A DNA stretch of 64,000 nucleotides from Vibrio cincinnatiensis DSM 19608 (GTDB lineage: Bacteria; Pseudomonadota; Gammaproteobacteria; Enterobacterales; Vibrionaceae): assembly GCF_900167345.1 (NCBI RefSeq), contig NZ_FUXB01000007.1, positions 124,001 to 188,000 on the forward strand. The letters are read 5' to 3'. The notes below the pieces were generated by a model. It was not told the DNA's origin and searched no databases. It saw nothing but the letters and a program-made list of their open reading frames with translations. Within the stretch, counting starts at the first letter, position 1; each line of letters begins with the position of its first letter. Below are positions 39,812 through 49,351 of the stretch, in pieces. A program made the position numbers and the translations under genes.

Positions 39812-39851
39812 GGCAGCATCACATCCTATTCATGATGCTGCCTTTATTCTT
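39812..39851. terminator. Bidirectional terminator nlpI / ubiV
   Basis: GGCAGCATCA (39812-39821) and TGATGCTGCC (39833-39842) pair over 10 bp, followed by TTTATTCTTTT on the plus strand. It lies between convergent genes. Confidence 0.85.
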
Positions 39852-40730
39852 TTAACCATTGACTAAGGTTAACCCAGCCATGTGGTGCCAGTAACCGTTA
39901 CATTGATGGCTGGCGAGCGGTTGGGGGTGTTTACCTTGCTCATTGGCTTTGAAACGCTGAAGGTGGTCAAAGGTTTCTATACCCAGAGGGCTTAGGCGCA
40001 CGACATCCACGAATCCTTCCATGCTGGGTAAATCATTGACTAAGTTATAACAGTAGCCTGACTGGGTTTGAATACCATTCAAATTGAAGACTTCTTGTCC
40101 TTCTTGGCTTTGTATTTGGATTCCCGTGGGATAGCGAACACAGCAGGTTTCACATTCATCTTTTGCTCGGTTTTCAGCGCGGGCCGTAAAGCAGCGAGCG
40201 GAATAAGCCAGAGGCAAATAGCCGTGAGCAAATACTTCGGTCTCAAATTTATCTTTAATGTTTAAGGTTTCACACTGTTTTAGTACATTGATGAGCCATT
40301 GACGTGAAAGCTCAACGGGCATGCACCAACGAATCATCCCTTGTTTGAGAAAAAGTTTCAGGGTTTGCGCATTGTAGCAATTGATGGCTGGGCCGACGAC
40401 AAAAGGGACGTTTTGTTCATGAGCCATTTGAATGGCAGACACATCGTTCGCTTCCAATGTAAATTCACCATTATCAATGTACTTTTTCATTACATTGATT
40501 TCACTCGGCGCTTCAAGTAATGCCATGGTTGACAGGACAACTTCCTTGCCTTGGGCGGTGAGCTGTTTTGCTAAATCAAACCAATCTGCGGCTTTGAGCT
40601 CTCGACGTTTAGAGCAGACCGTTTCTCCTAAGTAAATGATATCGGCTGAGCTTTCACAAGCTTGCTGATAAAACTGTTCTACCTCGTTTTTGGGCCAAAA
40701 GTACAGTAGAGGGCCTAATGCGTATTTCAT
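39852..40730 (-). CDS. ubiV: O2-independent ubiquinone hydroxylation protein UbiV
   Basis: U32-family 4Fe-4S protein that forms a complex with UbiU and, with UbiT, hydroxylates the ubiquinone ring without oxygen. From ATG 40730 (SD GGGAG) it has 292 aa and begins [20 protein letters not shown] like E. coli YhbV. Cluster ligands are visible: C39 ([12 protein letters not shown]) and the group in [20 protein letters not shown] plus the following CC. An ATG at 40757 would overlap ubiU and is rejected. It lies 17 nt after ubiU. Confidence 0.94.
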   Translation of the reverse strand: MKYALGPLLYFWPKNEVEQFYQQACESSADIIYLGETVCSKRRELKAADWFDLAKQLTAQGKEVVLSTMALLEAPSEINVMKKYIDNGEFTLEANDVSAIQMAHEQNVPFVVGPAINCYNAQTLKLFLKQGMIRWCMPVELSRQWLINVLKQCETLNIKDKFETEVFAHGYLPLAYSARCFTARAENRAKDECETCCVRYPTGIQIQSQEGQEVFNLNGIQTQSGYCYNLVNDLPSMEGFVDVVRLSPLGIETFDHLQRFKANEQGKHPQPLASHQCNGYWHHMAGLTLVNG

Positions 40731-40747
40731 GGTTTTCTCCCTGTTCA

Positions 40748-41761
40748 TTATTGCCACTTACGATGATAAGCGCCAAGGGTCGTTTGGGTACCTTCTGATA
40801 CATTAGCGAGGCTGGCATCCCAAGCTGGTTTTACTTGATACTGTTCTGGATTGGCAAGGTAGTGATCGATAGTTGCTCGCCATGTTCGCGTGACTTGTTC
40901 TACATAGGCGGGGCTGCGTTGGCGTCCTTCTATTTTCACCGATGCAACATTGGCGGCAAACAATTCAGGCAACATCGACAACGTATTTAAGCTAGTGGGT
41001 TCTTCCAGAGCATGATAGCGTTTTTGCTCTCCTTCAAGCTCTGAAATAAAGCGCCCTTTGCATAGGGTGGGGTAGCCTGCGTTTTCCCCACAAGCATAGC
41101 GGTCAATCAATACGTCATTCAGGCGAGACTCCAGCCCTAGCTCTGTTTCTTGCCAGCGTACATATTTAGCTGGAGAGCAAGCTCCGACTGTATTGGGGGA
41201 TTCTCCTGTCATATAGGAAGAAAGATAGCAACGACCTTCCGACATAATACATAAACTGCCGAAAGCAAAGACTTCTAATTCAACGCCTGATGAAATATTG
41301 CGAGACAGTTGTTTGACTTGGTGGATGGAAAGAACTCGGGGTAAAACGATACGCTTGACGTTAAAATTTTTTTGATAAAATTCAATGGCTTTAACATTGG
41401 TGGCTGAAGCTTGTACTGAAAGGTGCAATTCAAGTTCTGGGTAGTGCTCTGCTGCATAATCCAGAATGGCAATATCGGCAATAATGAGAGCATCTACCCC
41501 CAGAGCTGCCGCCTGATCCACCGCTTGGGTCCAACGTTGGAAGCCATCAGGGTGAGCAAATGTATTTAATGCAATATGCAGTTTTTTATCTCGATCGTGT
41601 ACATAGTCGATCGCTTTTTCTAGTTTTTTACCCGTAAAGTTTAAGCCGGCAAAGTGACGGGCATTGGTATCGTCTTTAAAACCGATATAAACCGCATCTG
41701 CGCCACAATCAATGGCGGTTTTCAGGGCAGGCAAATTACCTGCGGGACAGAGTAGTTCCAT
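40748..41761 (-). CDS. ubiU: O2-independent ubiquinone hydroxylation protein UbiU
   Basis: U32-family partner of UbiV, 337 aa. Four cysteines match the E. coli 4Fe-4S ligands in spacing: C171 and C178 ([16 protein letters not shown]), C195 (GACSPAKY) and C234 (PTLCKGRF). The start [20 protein letters not shown] is typical. It is the first gene of ubiU-ubiV, with a 7-bp dyad GTTTCTA-N5-TAGAAAC (41788-41806) just upstream. Some family annotations call it a collagenase-like peptidase; the Cys pattern and the partner favour the ubiquinone role. Confidence 0.94.
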   Translation of the reverse strand: MELLCPAGNLPALKTAIDCGADAVYIGFKDDTNARHFAGLNFTGKKLEKAIDYVHDRDKKLHIALNTFAHPDGFQRWTQAVDQAAALGVDALIIADIAILDYAAEHYPELELHLSVQASATNVKAIEFYQKNFNVKRIVLPRVLSIHQVKQLSRNISSGVELEVFAFGSLCIMSEGRCYLSSYMTGESPNTVGACSPAKYVRWQETELGLESRLNDVLIDRYACGENAGYPTLCKGRFISELEGEQKRYHALEEPTSLNTLSMLPELFAANVASVKIEGRQRSPAYVEQVTRTWRATIDHYLANPEQYQVKPAWDASLANVSEGTQTTLGAYHRKWQ

Positions 41762-41870
41762 TGCTCATTACTGTTTTTAAAGGAAAAGTTTCTATATTTT
41801 AGAAACAGCGAGATCTAATCTCCTTGATATAAGGCAGGTTTCATTCATTCAATGCGTATTTACCTATAAA

Positions 41871-41888
41871 GGCTTATTGCGATAAGCC
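41871..41888 (-). terminator. rocS terminator
   Basis: GGCTTAT and ATAAGCC form a 7-bp stem with a 4-nt loop, followed on the minus strand by TTTAT. It lies 27 nt after the rocS stop. Confidence 0.65.
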
Positions 41889-41914
41889 CCACACGGTACG
41901 CTGGCTGATAGCGG

Positions 41915-43960
41915 TTATTCGATATTGATGGGGGCGCGTCGATGTTGAGCGAATAATTCTTCGACTTCATACTTAGGTTTGGGGCGATAAAAATGAAAAC
42001 CTTGAATGGTATGACAGTGAAGATGAGAGAGTAGTGTTGCTTGTTCCTGCGTTTCTACCCCTTCGGCCACAACACTGAGATTGAGGGCTTTTCCTAATTT
42101 AATGATGCTTTCAATGACCGTCACTTGTTTAGGAAGGGTATCTATGTCGGCAATAAATGTCCGATCTATCTTTAATTCATCAATGGGAAAACGGGCTAAA
42201 TAGGCCAGTGATGAATAGCCAGTACCAAAATCATCAATAGACAGCGAAAACCCTAATTTCTTGATAGCATTTAACATTTGAAGAGTATGTGCACTGTCAC
42301 TCATCACCGCACTTTCGGTAAGTTCAAAGGTAATACAGCTAGGGTCAACGCCAGTTTGCTGAAGTAATTTCTCAAGATGATGGATTAAGTGCGCATTACC
42401 AAACTGTTCCGGAGAAATATTAATAGCTACTTTACCGGGTAAAATATTTTGCTGCTGCCAGCGTTTGACAGTAACAAAAACCTCTCGTATGACAACTCGT
42501 CCTAGATGTTCAATTAATCCCGCTTTTTCAGCTACAGGAATAAATGCGCCGGGGCTGATGTAACCTTCAATGGGGTGCTTCCAACGAACTAGGGCTTCAG
42601 CGCCATTGATACTGAAATCACGCGCATTGACTTTGGGTTGATACCAAACCTCTAGGCCATTTTGTTGCAGGGCTTTTTGTAGTTCAATTTCTAGCCATAA
42701 ACGCATTCGCGCTTCTTTATTCATCTGGTTATTAAAGGTTATCCAGCGGTTTCGGCCTCGCTCTTTGGCTTCATACATGGCGGTATCGGCATTTTGTAGT
42801 AATACCCTTGCGTTATTACCATCTCCTGGAAATTGAACACAACCGATAGAACATGCCAGACGTTTGCTAAAATGGTGCAGGTCGAAAGGTTGATTAATAA
42901 GAGTGATGATGCGATCGGCTAACCTTTCTCCGACTTTTTCGTGTTCTGGCTCTGGAATGATGAGTCCAAACTCATCGCCACCTAAATGGCCTAATACGGC
43001 TTGAGGCGGGAGTAGGCGTTTCAGGCGACTTGAGACTTCTTTAATCACCTTATCTCCAATGTGGTGCCCTAATGAGTCATTGATATTTTTAAAGTTATCA
43101 ATATCTAGATAAAGCATGACCAATGGAATTTGGTTATCAATAAAATGGTCGAGACGTTTGGTGAATCCTAAGCGGTTATTAACGCCAGTCAACGGGTCAA
43201 CATGAGTATTTTGTTGAGGGGAAACTAAGGGATGGGCGGTTTGCTCAGCATCTTGAATGACAACAAGGTATGCCGGTTGGCGAAATAAGGTTGTTTGAGT
43301 CGCTCGGAGTTGTATTCGCCGTTCACCCCCGCAACGTGGTCCAGTTAAACAAAAGAACGGCTCGTGGATGAGCTTATCCATTATTGAAGAATCAAAGGGT
43401 TGCTGAGTTAATTCATCGATAAAGAGTTGAGAAAGCGATTCACCGAGTAAGCTTTGGCTTTCGTTATACCCTAGTAGCTGTATGGCTGATGAGTTTGCTG
43501 ACAATATGTAATCTTCTTCCACTAGTAGAACGCCAAGTGGGAGTAGCTGGCTTAAGGCAAGAAACCGGTGTTCTGTTTCTTTTAAAGAGTGCTGCAATGT
43601 GTGCTTTTCTGACTCATCTGTCGCTTGAAAAAGAATATAATCGGGATGTTCTTCATGAAAAATGGGTGAGAGCGAAATATGGAGGTGGGTTGCGAATCCG
43701 AGCCAGTCAATCTCAATCTCAGTGTTGATCGTTTCACCATGGAAAGCTCGGTCATAATAGGGTTTTAGTTGCTGATACACTTCTTCGTTAAAAATGTGTT
43801 TGTCATCCATGCCTACCATTTCAAAGGTCGTAAAACCACTGAGTTCCGCATAGCGTTCATTCACGAGCACATATTGATGTTGGCGATCAAAGATAGCGAT
43901 CCAAATAGCGCTATGTTCGGTTATTTTATTAAACCAATAGGGTAAATATTGAGTGGGCAT
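41915..43960 (-). CDS. rocS: PAS-PAS-GGDEF-EAL protein RocS (c-di-GMP turnover)
   Basis: Cytoplasmic c-di-GMP signalling protein of 681 aa without TM segments. Two PAS-type sensor domains occupy about 1-240. The GGDEF domain has an intact G327-G328-D329-E330-F331, so synthesis cannot be excluded. The EAL domain has E455-A456-L457 and the DDFGTGYSSLAYL loop, so phosphodiesterase activity is likely. V. cholerae RocS (rugosity and motility regulator) has this architecture and the same neighbours, which is the basis for the name. It is divergent from ubiT across 258 nt. Confidence 0.88.
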   Translation of the reverse strand: MPTQYLPYWFNKITEHSAIWIAIFDRQHQYVLVNERYAELSGFTTFEMVGMDDKHIFNEEVYQQLKPYYDRAFHGETINTEIEIDWLGFATHLHISLSPIFHEEHPDYILFQATDESEKHTLQHSLKETEHRFLALSQLLPLGVLLVEEDYILSANSSAIQLLGYNESQSLLGESLSQLFIDELTQQPFDSSIMDKLIHEPFFCLTGPRCGGERRIQLRATQTTLFRQPAYLVVIQDAEQTAHPLVSPQQNTHVDPLTGVNNRLGFTKRLDHFIDNQIPLVMLYLDIDNFKNINDSLGHHIGDKVIKEVSSRLKRLLPPQAVLGHLGGDEFGLIIPEPEHEKVGERLADRIITLINQPFDLHHFSKRLACSIGCVQFPGDGNNARVLLQNADTAMYEAKERGRNRWITFNNQMNKEARMRLWLEIELQKALQQNGLEVWYQPKVNARDFSINGAEALVRWKHPIEGYISPGAFIPVAEKAGLIEHLGRVVIREVFVTVKRWQQQNILPGKVAINISPEQFGNAHLIHHLEKLLQQTGVDPSCITFELTESAVMSDSAHTLQMLNAIKKLGFSLSIDDFGTGYSSLAYLARFPIDELKIDRTFIADIDTLPKQVTVIESIIKLGKALNLSVVAEGVETQEQATLLSHLHCHTIQGFHFYRPKPKYEVEELFAQHRRAPINIE

Positions 43961-44022
43961 TAAGAGGTGACCAAACCTAGAAAAACTGTACTATTCACAA
44001 GTGATTAACTCGTCTAAATTTC

Positions 44023-44040
44023 ATCAACTATAACGTTGAT
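44023..44040. promoter_or_regulatory. ATCAAC-N6-GTTGAT inverted repeat, rocS/ubiT region
   Basis: Perfect 6-bp inverted repeat in the divergent intergenic region. The half-sites are those of FNR (TTGAT/ATCAA) but in the opposite arrangement, so this is not a canonical FNR box. The second part of the region contains TTGAT-TAAT-AATTG (44071), an FNR box with a poor right half. Confidence 0.3.
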
Positions 44041-44218
44041 TCACAAGGTTGGAAAGCGACATAAAAACCTTTGATTAATAATTGTTTGCCAAGCTCAACA
44101 GCGAGAGGCGTTATGGTAGAAATGGAGAAAATTCCTTTTCTTTGATGCATAACAGGTACGAGACTCGGCTGAACCATTATGATTGCTCATTATGATTCTA
44201 AGGTAACGGATAACACGC

Positions 44219-44746
44219 GTGATAAACAAGATTCGAACTCAACTCGTTCAAAATGCAGCATCAATTTTGCGATCTCCAATCCATTTATTGCCTAAGTTTG
44301 TACAAAAAAAAGTCTTACTTGATGGGCTAAAAATGGTGTTTCATGAAGCTCTGGAAGAGGGAGACTTTGAATTTTTGAACGATAAATGGCTGAAAGTAGA
44401 AATCCGTGATCTCGACTTACGTTGGTACATCAGTTATCAGCAAGATCGTCTGTTGGTGGCCGATGCACCACAACAAGAAGATGTCAGCTTCAGTGGTAAC
44501 CTGAATGATTTAGTTTTAATTGCAGGACGTAAAGAAGATCCCGATACGCTATTTTTCCAACGTCGTTTATCGATTGAAGGGGATACCGAACTGGGGTTGG
44601 AAGTCAAAAATTTGATGGATAGTGTGGATTTACAACAATTACCTCAAGCTTTACAAATTTTGCTTCACCAATTGGCTGATTTTGTGCATAAAGGCATGCA
44701 AATGCCGAACACACATAATGAGGTCGAAAATGCTTATTCGAACTGA
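44219..44746 (+). CDS. ubiT: Ubiquinone anaerobic biosynthesis accessory factor UbiT
   Basis: SCP2-family lipid-binding protein of 175 aa, third member of the O2-independent ubiquinone pathway with UbiU and UbiV. Conserved block: GRKEDPDTLFFQRRLSIEGD followed by TELGLEVKNLMDSVDL, as in E. coli YhbT. The start is GTG 44219 (MINKIRTQLVQNAASILRSP), aligning with the E. coli start. Here the ubiUV and ubiT genes are separated by rocS, whereas E. coli has them adjacent and divergent. The last 17 nt overlap yhbS. Confidence 0.92.
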   Translation: MINKIRTQLVQNAASILRSPIHLLPKFVQKKVLLDGLKMVFHEALEEGDFEFLNDKWLKVEIRDLDLRWYISYQQDRLLVADAPQQEDVSFSGNLNDLVLIAGRKEDPDTLFFQRRLSIEGDTELGLEVKNLMDSVDLQQLPQALQILLHQLADFVHKGMQMPNTHNEVENAYSN

Positions 44747-45236
44747 GGCTCCTGCGGACATTTTGGCCGTTGATCGTTTACTCAAGTCGGTGTTTGATAC
44801 CGAACAAGAAGCGAATTTAGTTATGGCGTTGCGAGAAAATGGGCACCGAACGTTATCACTGGTTGCTTGTGATGATGATGGGGAAGTGGTCGGTTACGCT
44901 TTATTTAGCCCAGTCACGTTAGATGGAGAAGATCTCAATTGGCAAGGGTTAGCCCCTTTAGCGGTTGAAGCGACATATCGTTGTCAAGGTATTGGTGCAC
45001 AGTTAGTGAATGAGGGATTAAGTTCTCTGGGTGAATTAGGGTATCCTGCTTGCGTGGTTTTAGGCGAGCCTAACTACTATCAACGCTTTGGGTTTAGTGT
45101 GGCGAAACAACAGGGATTTCACTGCCCATGGCCTGAGGCGGAATCCGCATTTCAGGTCGTCGCACTATGGGAAGATGCGTTGACCGATCGTCAAGGGCTT
45201 ATTGAATATTGCGATGAGTTTTCTCAACTCTTGTAA
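44730..45236 (+). CDS. yhbS: GNAT N-acetyltransferase YhbS
   Basis: A 168-aa acetyl-CoA-dependent acetyltransferase of the GNAT fold. It starts at ATG 44730 (SD GAGGT) inside the end of ubiT. The acetyl-CoA loop is visible as YRCQGIGAQLVNEGL, followed by VVLGEPNYYQRFGF. The E. coli homologue follows yhbT in the same way, and the overlap suggests coupling. The substrate is not evident from the sequence. Confidence 0.9.
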   Translation: MLIRTEAPADILAVDRLLKSVFDTEQEANLVMALRENGHRTLSLVACDDDGEVVGYALFSPVTLDGEDLNWQGLAPLAVEATYRCQGIGAQLVNEGLSSLGELGYPACVVLGEPNYYQRFGFSVAKQQGFHCPWPEAESAFQVVALWEDALTDRQGLIEYCDEFSQLL

Positions 45237-45306
45237 GCACAAGTTGCTTGAGCTGACTTGATGATATTTGTTAGCATGCGCCACACGTTGAGTGAAGTAG
45301 AACATC

Positions 45307-45708
45307 ATGATTGATCAGCAGCAGTATTTACAAGCAATGGGTATCCAGAATTGGGAATTGATTCATCCGCAGCGATTAGCGGGTTATCAACCTCAATTTA
45401 TATCGCTTGATCCACAATGCCGTCTATTGCTGGTCACGCCCGTTTTTCCTTCACCACAAGACATTCACTGGTTAGAGAAAGTGCTAAAGTCCTTTGATGT
45501 GACTTTAGCTCAAGCTAACCACGTTGCGCCTGAACACCTCGCGCAGTTGGATCTCTCTACTTTGGCGTGGATCTGGTATGCAGGGTGTGAGGTGTCTATC
45601 CGTGCTCAAGCGAACTTACTTCAGACTCCGTTATTAAGCGCGATCAAAAACGATACACACTATCGTCGAGATCTCTGGCAGCAAATTTGCTCTTACGGTT
45701 CACAATAA
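45307..45708 (+). CDS. holD: DNA polymerase III psi subunit HolD
   Basis: Clamp-loader accessory subunit, 133 aa, which bridges chi and the DnaX complex. The N-terminal helix MIDQQQYLQAMGIQNWELIH resembles the DnaX-contacting segment of psi, and VTPVFPSPQDIHWLEKVLKS matches the Rossmann-like core. The family is poorly conserved. The call is strengthened by rimI starting four nt after the stop, the holD-rimI pair of E. coli. Confidence 0.85.
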   Translation: MIDQQQYLQAMGIQNWELIHPQRLAGYQPQFISLDPQCRLLLVTPVFPSPQDIHWLEKVLKSFDVTLAQANHVAPEHLAQLDLSTLAWIWYAGCEVSIRAQANLLQTPLLSAIKNDTHYRRDLWQQICSYGSQ

Positions 45709-45712
45709 TCCT

Positions 45713-46162
45713 ATGACTATCCAGTTTTTACCTCTTTCTTCTGCCCATTTGCCTGAGATTTGGCAGATTGAACAACATGCGCATTCACATCCTTGGTCGA
45801 AAAATATGATTGATGATGTCACCAGCCGTGGCGCTTGCCATCAGGTGATGATGGTCAATGGACGGTTAGTGGGCTATTACTATGCGCAACATATTGTTGG
45901 AGAAGTGACCCTGCTTAATATTGCGATTTCGCCGAATGAACAAGGGAAAGGGTACGGGAAACAGCTAGCTCAACACTTTTTGGCGCAATGCGAGCAAGGG
46001 AAAGCTGAAAGTGCTTGGCTAGAAGTGAGAGAAAGTAATCAGCGAGCCTTTCATCTGTATCAGCAATTGGGTTTTAATGAAATTGATCGGCGGTTCAATT
46101 ATTACCCGACGGCACAAGGAAAAGAAGATGCCATTATCATGAGTTACTTTTTCTTTGCTTAA
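45713..46162 (+). CDS. rimI: Ribosomal protein S18-alanine N-acetyltransferase RimI
   Basis: GNAT enzyme of 149 aa that acetylates the N-terminal Ala of S18. Signatures: IEQHAHSHPWSKNMIDDV, VGEVTLLNIAIS, the acetyl-CoA loop NEQGKGYGKQLAQHFL, and the product-binding LEVRESNQRAFHLYQQLGF. It is second in the holD-rimI unit. No clear terminator follows before prfC. Confidence 0.94.
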   Translation: MTIQFLPLSSAHLPEIWQIEQHAHSHPWSKNMIDDVTSRGACHQVMMVNGRLVGYYYAQHIVGEVTLLNIAISPNEQGKGYGKQLAQHFLAQCEQGKAESAWLEVRESNQRAFHLYQQLGFNEIDRRFNYYPTAQGKEDAIIMSYFFFA

Positions 46163-46218
46163 TGGATTCCTCCCATTCATTTCTCTATTGGATAATCAAC
46201 CGTTAAAACTCGATGCGT

Positions 46219-46326
46219 TTAGTTGCTCCCATCGTGAAGATCAGCGAGAATATCCGGTAATTTGAACCAAAAGACTAGTATCGGCAACCCGATGCTAGCT
46301 ACCCCAAAAAAGAAGATTTCTTGCAT
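46219..46326 (-). CDS. Candidate 35-aa membrane miniprotein, divergent from prfC
   Basis: I do not recognise this frame. On the minus strand an ATG (46326-46324) sits eight nt from a near-perfect SD (AAAGGAG, 46341-46335). The product begins [20 protein letters not shown], a single hydrophobic helix, and ends with an acidic hydrophilic tail ([14 protein letters not shown]). The ATG shares bases with the prfC ATG (CATG), so the two genes would be head-to-head, with the promoter inside the first codons of prfC (a GATAAT-like -10 at 46381-46376). It fills the otherwise empty rimI-prfC gap. It could still be chance, since the SD lies on DNA that also encodes prfC codons. Confidence 0.45.
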   Translation of the reverse strand: MQEIFFFGVASIGLPILVFWFKLPDILADLHDGSN

Positions 46327-47914
46327 GTCTAATACTCCTTTTATTGGCGAAGTGTCTAAGCGTCGAACTTTTGCCATTATCTCGCACCCTGATGCGGGTA
46401 AAACCACCATTACCGAAAAAGTGTTGTTGTTTGGAAATGCGATTCAAAAAGCCGGAACGGTGAAAGGTCGTGGCTCTGCTCAACATGCCAAATCAGACTG
46501 GATGGAAATGGAAAAAGAGCGGGGAATCTCAGTGACCACCTCGGTAATGCAGTTTCCTTACCGTGATGCTCTGGTGAACTTACTCGATACCCCAGGGCAC
46601 GAAGATTTCTCGGAAGATACTTATCGTACTTTGACGGCGGTTGACTCATGTTTGATGGTCATTGATGCGGCAAAAGGGGTTGAGGATCGAACACGAAAAC
46701 TCATGGAAGTGACTCGCTTGCGTGATACGCCGATCATTACCTTTATGAACAAGCTTGACCGCGATATTCGTGATCCAATGGAACTGTTGGATGAGGTTGA
46801 GAATGAGCTAAATATCGCCTGTGCACCAGTGACTTGGCCGATTGGCTGTGGTAAAGAGTTTAAAGGTGTGTATCACATTCACCGAGATGAAACGATCCTC
46901 TATAGCACTGGTCAAGGTCATACTATTCAAGAAGTACGTATTATTGCTGGGCTTAATAACCCAGAGCTAGATAGCCAAGTGGGTAAAGAATTAGCTCAAC
47001 AATTGCGTGATGAATTGGAATTGGTCGTTGGTGCATCGAATGAGTTTGACCACGAGCTCTTTTTAAGTGGTGACTTAACACCGGTTTTCTTTGGTACGGC
47101 ATTGGGGAACTTTGGTGTGGATCATATGCTCGATGGTTTAACCGAGTGGGCGCCTTCTCCTCTACCTCGCCAAGCCAATGAGCGTGTTGTGGAAGCGACA
47201 GAAGATAAATTCTCAGGCTTTGTGTTTAAAATTCAGGCCAATATGGATCCGAAACACCGTGACCGTATTGCCTTTATGCGAGTGGTATCAGGTACCTATA
47301 AGCAAGGCATGAAGATGAATCACGTTCGCTTAGGCAAACAAGTCAGTATTTCTGATGCGGTCACCTTTATGGCGGGGGACCGTTCACGTGCAGAAGAAGC
47401 TTATGCTGGAGATATTATTGGGTTACATAACCACGGAACCATTCAAATTGGTGACACCTTTACTCAAGGTGAGGCTTTGAAGTTTTCGGGAATCCCTAAT
47501 TTCGCCCCTGAGTTGTTCCGCCGTATTCGTTTAAAAGATCCACTCAAGCAGAAACAACTGCTCAAAGGCTTGGTACAACTTTCTGAAGAAGGTGCGGTAC
47601 AGGTTTTCCGTCCGCTGCAAAATAATGATTTGATTGTAGGCGCGGTTGGTGTGTTGCAGTTTGATGTTGTAGTGGCTCGTTTGAAATCGGAATATAACGT
47701 TGAAGCGATTTATGAAGGGGTGAATGTTGCAACTGCTCGTTGGGTTGAGTGTGACGATGCGAAGAAGCTGGAAGAGTTTAAACGCAAGAACCAAAGCAAC
47801 TTAGCTTTAGATGGGGGGGATAACCTCGCGTATATTGCACCAACAATGGTTAACTTGAATCTAGCGCAAGAACGTGCACCGGAGATCGTTTTCCGAGCGA
47901 CTCGAGAACATTAA
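46325..47914 (+). CDS. prfC: Peptide chain release factor 3
   Basis: GTPase that recycles RF1/RF2 from the ribosome after peptide release. From ATG 46325 the protein has 529 aa, equal to E. coli RF3, starting [21 protein letters not shown] motifs: SHPDAGKTT (G1), [15 protein letters not shown] (G3), MNKLDRD (G4). The SD is modest (AGAAG). In-frame codons from 46262 are not conserved and lie in the leader. Confidence 0.96.
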   Translation: MSNTPFIGEVSKRRTFAIISHPDAGKTTITEKVLLFGNAIQKAGTVKGRGSAQHAKSDWMEMEKERGISVTTSVMQFPYRDALVNLLDTPGHEDFSEDTYRTLTAVDSCLMVIDAAKGVEDRTRKLMEVTRLRDTPIITFMNKLDRDIRDPMELLDEVENELNIACAPVTWPIGCGKEFKGVYHIHRDETILYSTGQGHTIQEVRIIAGLNNPELDSQVGKELAQQLRDELELVVGASNEFDHELFLSGDLTPVFFGTALGNFGVDHMLDGLTEWAPSPLPRQANERVVEATEDKFSGFVFKIQANMDPKHRDRIAFMRVVSGTYKQGMKMNHVRLGKQVSISDAVTFMAGDRSRAEEAYAGDIIGLHNHGTIQIGDTFTQGEALKFSGIPNFAPELFRRIRLKDPLKQKQLLKGLVQLSEEGAVQVFRPLQNNDLIVGAVGVLQFDVVVARLKSEYNVEAIYEGVNVATARWVECDDAKKLEEFKRKNQSNLALDGGDNLAYIAPTMVNLNLAQERAPEIVFRATREH

Positions 47915-47988
47915 TCTTTGCTTTCCAGCATGACACTAGAATATCGATACTCAGCAATACCTCTTTAGGAAAACGTATTGCAAGCAAT

Positions 47989-48019
47989 AAAAAGCCGATG
48001 AATGTCTCATCGGCTTTTT
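47989..48019. terminator. Bidirectional terminator prfC / srmB
   Basis: AAAAAGCCGATGA and TCATCGGCTTTTT form a 13-bp stem with a 5-nt loop, between converging genes. Confidence 0.93.
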
Positions 48020-48037
48020 GCTATCGACGGTGTAGGC

Positions 48038-49261
48038 TCACTTCTTCTTTTTCGCTTTCTTCTTCACGACGACTTTCTTTTTCTCATCTTTTTTCTTTTT
48101 CTTGAAGGTTGGTTTTTTGTGTTTAGGACGTAACCCTTCAATAAAGCGTTCTTTGATCTCTTCTTTGACGTAACGAGCGACGCGATCCATCATGGGTTGA
48201 TCGTGTGCTTCGACCAAAGAGATGGCATTGCCTTTTTTACCCGCTCGAGCCGTTCTGCCAATGCGGTGTAAATAGACATCAGCACTGCGTGGCAGGTCAA
48301 AGTTAATCACATGGCTAATATCAGGAACATCAATACCCCGTGCTGCTACATCGGTGGCTAGCAGTACATTGACATCGCCTTCACGAAAACGAGTAATCGC
48401 ATTATTACGGCGATCTTGTGGCATTTCACCTTGAATCCAAGCACAAGCAATTTGTGCTCGCTCTAGTTCAGTACGCAGCTCCGCTAAACGTTCACGAGTT
48501 TTTAAGAAAACGATAGCACGTTCAGATTGCTGAGTGAGGATCACTTTAAGCAGTTCAAGCTTATGCGCCATATCATCGGCACGGTGATACCACTGAGCGA
48601 TTTTTTTCCGTTCACGGCGAGGGGGGGCTGCATTCACTTCTGCTGGGTTCGTTAGGAGATCGGCCGTAAATCCTTCCACGCCACGACCTTCTAATGTGGC
48701 CGAGAAAAGTAAGGTCTGTTTGCGCCAGCGACACTCTGAGGCAAGGCGATCAACCACTGGGCCAAAACCCATATCTAACATACGATCCGCTTCATCGAGT
48801 ACCAACCATTCTATCGCTCGGCAATCGAACCGTTCCGCTTCTATGTATTCCAACAAACGGCCAGGGGTCGCTACCACGATATCTTGAGTGGTCGCAAGGA
48901 TCTCAGCATGCTCTTGGTATTGCACACCACCGGTAATGGTAAAAATATTCAGATGAGTATGCTTGGCCAGTTCACGTGCTTGTTCGGTGATCTGCATGGC
49001 TAACTCACGAGTCGGGGTGAGAATTAAGACTCGTGCTGGCCCCCCTTTTTTACGAGGAAAATCTTGTAAATATTGTAGAGCAGGAATGACAAAGGCTGCG
49101 GTTTTGCCTGTACCTGTTGGTGCAGAGGCAAGAATATCTCTACCGTCCAGTGCATGGGGAATCGCTTCCTCTTGAACTTGAGTCGGGCGTTGAAAGCCCA
49201 TTTCTTCAATGGCTTCAAGAAGATTGTCATCCAGTTCTAAGTCAGCAAAGGTTTTAGTCAC
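48038..49261 (-). CDS. srmB: ATP-dependent RNA helicase SrmB
   Basis: DEAD-box helicase acting early in 50S assembly. GTG 49261 gives 407 aa starting MTKTFADLELDDNLLEAIEE; a TTG six codons upstream has no SD. Motifs: Q motif with F and PTQVQ, I APTGTGKTAA, Ia PTREL, II VLDEADRML, III FSATLEG, VI HRIGRTARAG. The tail from about residue 375 is almost pure Lys (FKKKKKDEKKKVVVKKKAKK), a short RNA-binding extension compared with E. coli. It is on the same strand as trmN6. Confidence 0.92.
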   Translation of the reverse strand: MTKTFADLELDDNLLEAIEEMGFQRPTQVQEEAIPHALDGRDILASAPTGTGKTAAFVIPALQYLQDFPRKKGGPARVLILTPTRELAMQITEQARELAKHTHLNIFTITGGVQYQEHAEILATTQDIVVATPGRLLEYIEAERFDCRAIEWLVLDEADRMLDMGFGPVVDRLASECRWRKQTLLFSATLEGRGVEGFTADLLTNPAEVNAAPPRRERKKIAQWYHRADDMAHKLELLKVILTQQSERAIVFLKTRERLAELRTELERAQIACAWIQGEMPQDRRNNAITRFREGDVNVLLATDVAARGIDVPDISHVINFDLPRSADVYLHRIGRTARAGKKGNAISLVEAHDQPMMDRVARYVKEEIKERFIEGLRPKHKKPTFKKKKKDEKKKVVVKKKAKKKK

Positions 49262-49351
49262 AGTGAGGTTACTCCGCAAGGCTGGGGGCTGAATAGTCTA
49301 AAATAAAGGGCGCACATTATAGTTGGATCCTTACTCAGATCACATCTTTAA

